A stretch of 64,000 nt of DNA from Siderastrea radians (taxonomy: Eukaryota > Cnidaria > Anthozoa > Scleractinia > Rhizangiidae), in the NCBI GenBank assembly GCA_964017195.1, contig OZ024895.1, positions 11,524,501-11,588,500 on the forward strand, written 5' to 3'. Under the pieces are notes generated by a model that saw only the letters and a list, made by a program, of their open reading frames with translations, did no database searches and was not told where the DNA came from. Of the stretch, positions 59,645 through 64,000 are shown one piece after another; positions within the stretch are counted from its first letter, which is position 1; every line of letters starts with the position of its first letter. Made by a program: the position numbers and the translations under genes.

Positions 59645-60575
59645 AAGAATACCCAGACTGCTTCGACAAGCTAGGCCGTTTCCCAGGAGGGAAGTACCAC
59701 ATCCAGCTGGTTGACAACCCCGTTCCAGTCGTTTACTCCTCGCGCACCGTTCCAGTACACATACTCCCACTATAGAAGGAGGAACTTGACAAGATGATTG
59801 CAAATGATGTGATTACTGCAGTGACTGAACCAACAGACTGGGTGAACTCCATTATATGCAACGTCAAACAAACCCCAGACGGAAGAAGGAAAGTCAGACT
59901 TTGCCTCGACCCTAAGGACCTGAACAAGAATATACGTCGAGAGCATTACTACACCCGAACCATAGATGAACTCCTGCCGCTACTACACGGAAAGAAGTTC
60001 TTTTCAGCCGTGGACACCAAGAAGGTTACTGGCACGTGGAACTAGATCATGAGTCAAGCCTGTTGTGCACATTCAATACCCCCTTTGGCCGGTACCGGTT
60101 CAAAAGACTACCTTTTGGGGTCGTCCTGTTTCAAGATATCTTCCAGCGCAAACTTGACGAAGTCTACAGAGGCATCCCTAACGTAATGGGGATAGCCGAC
60201 GACATCATAGTCTGCGGTTCAAGTGAACAGGAGCACGACAAAGCCTTCACTGAAATGCTTAAGGCCACACGCACACACAACGTCAGCCTGGACTCCGAAA
60301 AGCTACAATTCAAGCAATCGCAAGTTGATTTCTATGGCCACACCCTAACAGAGAAAGGAATCCAGCCAGCAAAAGAGAAACTTGAAGCCATCCGTAACAT
60401 CAAAGTCCCATCGAACATCAAAGAATTGCAAACAATCCTGGGGATGGTAACCTACCTAAACCGCTACTCATCAAAGCTGGCTAACCTGACATCCCCATTA
60501 AGGGAGTTAACCAAGAAACACGTCCATTTCAGGTGGGAGCCCCACCACCAGCAAGCACTCGATAGAATAAAGCAA
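59645..60575 (+). pseudogene. Gypsy reverse transcriptase, broken
   Basis: Begins with 'YPDCFDKLGRFPGGKYH'. A TAG at 59773-59775 interrupts the fingers, and a frame change falls near 60,027. Palm motifs are visible: 'RLCLDPKDLN'-like sequence before 'FFSAVDTKK', 'PFGRYRFKRLPFG', and 'GIADDIIVCG', where the two aspartates are catalytic (ADD in place of YxDD, common in this lineage). The connection domain follows to 60,575. Confidence 0.88.
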
Positions 60576-60690
60576 CAACAACACTTGCGCTTTATTTGCA
60601 TGACCATAAAACATTACAGTATTGCAAAAGCATAAGATAATATATAATAACAATAATTACAATAAAAAGTCATTAAACAAAACTAATCAA
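60576..60690 (+). other. 115-bp AT-rich insertion in Gypsy pol
   Basis: Interrupts the coding sequence between the RT connection ('ALDRIKQ') and RNase H ('ELCSAKIIFYYDPD'). It brings in-frame stops. 'caa' stands on both sides. No similarity to other parts of the window noticed. Confidence 0.7.
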
Positions 60691-61590
60691 GAACTCTGCT
60701 CTGCCAAGATCATTTTCTATTATGACCCAGATCCAGCCACACCAACGATCCTGCAGTGCGACGCAAGCCAGACAGGTGTTGGAGCTTGGCTGAGGCAGAC
60801 AGACTCTCAAGGCAATGAGAACATTGTTGCCATGGCATCACGGTCACTCACTGACGCCAAATCCAGATATTCAAATATCGAGCGTGAATGCCTGGGAGTC
60901 ATTTATGGGCTAGAAAAGTTCTCATACTACTTACTAGGCAGGAATGTGACAGTGGAAACCGACCACTCCCCCTTGGAGCAGATATTTAAGAAGAACGTCA
61001 ATGAAGCCCCAAGTCGATTACAGAGACTACTTCTAAAATATCTGCGATTTGATATCCATGTTCAATACAAACAAGGAAGATCAATCCCAGTTGCTGATGC
61101 CCTGTCACGGGTGTGCCACGAAAAAGGAGTGCACAGCATGGAAGACTCGAGTGACGACCCGGCACCACAAAGTAGCATTCACTTCTTATCCACCCCCATT
61201 GACTTATCATCAGTCAAGTCTTCCACAGCTCAAGACCCTGTTATAAATTTACTGAAAGACAACATTTTCAACGGCTGGCCCGCCTACAGGAAACAATGCC
61301 CCCAAGAACTGTGGGATTTTTGGAACTTCAGGTCTGATCCAAAACGGGAGGATGGCTTAGTACTAAAAGGCAGCAGGATCGTCATACCTAAATCCATGAG
61401 AGGTCAGGTCTTCCAGGCAATCCACCTGGGACACCAAGGAGAAACTAAGTGTATCCTCCTAGCCAGGGAATCAGTGTTATGGCCTGGAATCTCCAACGAT
61501 ATCAGACAGATGGTGAAGGATTGCGACTCGTGCAACCGCCACCAACCCGCTCAACCCAAGCTACCCATCATGCATCAGACCTCCCAACCA
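60691..61590 (+). pseudogene. Gypsy RNase H and integrase zinc finger
   Basis: RNase H residues: 'ILQCDASQTGVGAWL' (D), 'NIERECLGVIYGLEKF' (E) and 'VETDHSPLEQI' (D). After a spacer comes the HHCC zinc-binding region of integrase, with 'AIHLGHQGE' and 'DCDSCNRHQP'. The reading frame changes near 61,590. Confidence 0.88.
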
Positions 61591-62485
61591 CACCGTGGGA
61601 GAAGCTTGGGACCGACATCTTTGAATTTAAGGGAAAGGAGTATTTAAGGATCGTCGACTACTACTCCAGATTCCCTGTGATAAGGCTCCTGAGCGACATG
61701 TCTAGTCACACCATCTGCAACCAGTTCACAAGCGTCAAAGCAGAGTACGGCCTACCAACCACTATCATATCTGACTTTGGATCCCAATATGTGAGCGAGG
61801 GGCTCAAAGGCAAGTGCGAGCAAAGTGGTATCACACTGTATTTCAGCTCCCCTTACCACCACCAAGCTAACAGCCTAGCTGAAAGAACAATTGGAACCTG
61901 CACGTCCCTTCTAAGGAAGGCGCTAGAGAAAGGCGCCCTGTCGATGTACCGCACTACTCCACTTGACAGCCAAATACCATCACCCTACGAATTGTTGTTT
62001 GGACGCAAACCTCAGACCACCCTCCCAAGTGCCCGAAGTGCCCTGAAGTCTAAACACCCATATGATGAACTCCACCAAGAAGCAAATCAGAAACGACAAG
62101 AGAAACAGGCCGAGTTCTATGACCGTAAAGCTGGCAACGACAAACGAATCTTGAACAACATGGAGCCAGTATTTGTAAGAAACACCTTAAAGAGTACATG
62201 GGAACCAGCGATCGTGCTGAACAGACCCAAGCCTATACCCAATCCTCGAACCTACACAGTAGACATCCAGGGCAAAGTATACCAGAGAACCAGAGAACCA
62301 GAGAACACCTGAGACCCAGGAGCAAGGATGAAGCCATGCCTCCACCCAGCGGAGACCCAACTCCTGTGCCTACAAAGGCTCCAACACACAAACCAATAGA
62401 CCCACCTGAGGCCAAAGTCAGTTCCACAGCACCCCCCATTGGAGACAGGACTAACCTAAAGGGCAACCAGCCGACACTAGACTAA
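61590..62485 (+). pseudogene. Gypsy integrase core and C-terminus
   Basis: The DDE triad is visible in 'LGTDIFEFKG' (D), 'IISDFGSQYV' (D) and 'LAERTIGTC' (E). About 15-20 residues seem to be missing around 'EKGALSMYRTTPLD'. The C-terminal domain ends in a frame change near 62,290 and a proline-rich tail to 62,485. It would be inactive. Confidence 0.85.
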
Positions 62486-63316
62486 CCACCCTCAGCACAG
62501 CTGCCTTATAGTCCAATGCAGCCCAGCTCCGAACCTGTGAACGCTGCTGCGACAGTAGGAAAACCCTGCTACCAGCCAAAGAGCCAAGTTACGAGGTCAG
62601 GGCGTGTTAACCAAATCCCAGGCAAGTTCAAAGACTAGGAAGAGCCCAGGAAAAGTGACTCTTGCCTTATTAGTGACATTGGGTTATTACTTACACCCAA
62701 GAACTGTTCTCTAGTTCCTGTTGTCATCTTATGACATTTGGTCATTTTTGTTGACACTGGGCCTATAATCATGCCCAAGAACTATTTTCTAGTTTCTGAG
62801 TTATATGTGTTGCGGCCGCATTCCCTGACAAATATGTTTCATCGCGTTCGTTCTTTATTTAGTTTTTCACATTCTTTTCACATTCTTTCAGTTACCGCAA
62901 TTTCTATTCTGTCAGGTTTTCCCGCATAATTTCCTTTGTTTCTGGATCATTTTGTAAGTTTCATCGTTTTATTTTGGGTCATTTCGCTTTAAAGTTCGCA
63001 GTGTCATCATCTCAGTATTCCGTTAAGTTATCTACCGTGCTTTTCCGTCTAACGTGTTCAAGGTCACACAACGTTTGTAAGTATCTTTGCCTAGTTTCTT
63101 TTCCTTTGCTGTGTTATTTCATCGTTGTCAAAATAACTGTCATTTATATTCCGTTAGTAACTTGTAATTTTATTTTATTCTTAGCAACCGCAATTGTAAT
63201 CGATGCAATGTAATAAAGGCGCGCTGGAACTGTGACTAAATCGCTGTAATAACATGTTTAATTCGTTTATTGGTTAAATTAGACTAGGTTTCCTCTTATA
63301 AACAAAAAGCGGGGGA
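62486..63316 (+). other. Gypsy 3' untranslated region and polypurine tract
   Basis: No third ORF or envelope-like protein seen. The tract 'aaaaagcggggga' directly before the 3' LTR is the plus-strand primer site. Confidence 0.75.
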
Positions 63317-63506
63317 TGTCACAGTACGCTTAGCGTGACATGCCATTGCGTTATGTATTAGGCTATTTCCGAGCTTTCACTGTCATTGCCATATATGGGC
63401 ATGTATACTTCTCGTTTTTTGATCCCTAGCACATGGCGAGCGAGTGAGATTAAAGAAGATGTCTTCGGGCGAAATAACTTGTGTGTTATGCCTCCATTTT
63501 CCGACA
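63317..63506 (+). repeat. 3' LTR of the Gypsy element
   Basis: A 190-bp LTR, 'tgtcacagtacgc' to 'ttccgaca' (TG...CA ends). Differs from the 5' LTR at several positions, so the insertion is not recent. Confidence 0.9.
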
Positions 63507-64000
63507 CTCGTAGAGTCGAAAACGGAAATTACAACGCGGCTACACTTGCGATACACTTAACACAAAATATAGCAAAAAAAATCCAAAAATTTTGAATTTT
63601 CCTGTTTTTAATAAGAAATTACAACTTTCTACAGGTTAACTTTTAGGCCATTGTTGTGTTCTTTTATCGATTTTGATTACTTTTGGCCAATTTTGGTCGT
63701 TTTCGGAAATTTCGAAAAAATCCAGAACAAGGGCAAGCATAAGAAATTCAAGCACGTTCGCTACTTTGACTTCACTACAAATCAGAATTCGAACGTTACA
63801 GAACGACTTAGCAATCCCCTAAGTTAACCTACAACAGTTTTCTGCGGTTCCTTTTCTTGTTCGTAATCCCTCAGACGTGCTAACCTTACAGGTCAACATC
63901 TTTTCTGACCCCTAGATCAGTTAACAATGCTTAAGCTTACCTAAAACTTTTACTTGAATCTTCCGTTTCCAAATTTTGTTGGTTGCACCTTGAAACGTAT
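63507..64000. other. Right edge, non-coding
   Basis: Nothing recognised. Confidence 0.5.

Larger units (their letters stand above)
57918..63506 (+). mobile_element. Ty3/Gypsy LTR retrotransposon, decayed
   Basis: 5.6 kb with 185-190-bp LTRs, a primer binding site, gag with zinc knuckles, protease, RT, RNase H, integrase and a polypurine tract, in the standard Ty3/Gypsy order. Several frameshifts, one stop and a 115-bp insertion make it non-autonomous. No target-site duplication was clear because the 5' LTR start is damaged. Confidence 0.92.

Noticed and set aside
62486..63316. Envelope-type third ORF in the Gypsy element
   Set aside because: Only short ORFs of chance length; no membrane protein features.

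Overview
This window looks like nuclear DNA of an anthozoan cnidarian, most likely a stony coral. The evidence is AT-rich sequence, small exons with GT-AG introns, an Ig/SEA-type receptor tyrosine kinase of the kind expanded in cnidarians, and a dense mix of Penelope-like, Gypsy, LINE, foldback and MITE repeats. The assignment rests on gene style and repeat style, not on a marker gene.

The main gene is on the minus strand, 53,527 down to 29,466. I reconstructed 21 exons by matching splice sites and reading phase. Together they encode at least about 941 residues: an N-terminal fragment of an unidentified beta-rich domain, four Ig domains, a Ser/Thr/Pro linker, a SEA domain split over three exons, a transmembrane helix, a tyrosine-rich juxtamembrane region, a complete tyrosine kinase domain and a short tail. 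The true 5' end was not found. Upstream, a 491-bp tandem triplication (53,708-55,050) carries three copies of a candidate 107-bp exon, which could be alternative ectodomain exons. A 200-N assembly gap follows.

On the plus strand (2,958-8,223) lies a paralogous, tail-to-tail gene fragment: the last exon of one SEA domain, a complete three-exon SEA domain and a transmembrane exon, all in compatible phase. No kinase exons follow it. Instead there are a Penelope remnant, a 9.2-kb array of a 3,239-bp unit (9,832-19,027), a decayed Ig exon (22,726-22,904) and a broken Penelope-like retroelement with GIY-YIG endonuclease (23,013-25,206).

Mobile and repeat DNA makes up much of the rest. There is a perfect 259-bp inverted repeat around a 2.4-kb spacer at the left edge, and two copies of one palindromic MITE family (8,481 and 36,961). 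A tRNA-Thr-like cloverleaf sits between perfect 82-bp inverted arms (40,165-40,403). An unclassified 3.86-kb TIR element (40,922-44,784) with its own spliced-looking ORFs lies inside an RTK intron. There is a LINE 3' end (49,369-49,778), and a decayed Gypsy LTR retrotransposon with 190-bp LTRs and a tRNA-Leu-type primer site (57,918-63,506).

Regions 3,170-5,142, 19,028-22,725, 25,207-29,465 and most RTK introns show no recognisable genes. All exon calls are by eye; no transcript or database evidence was available.
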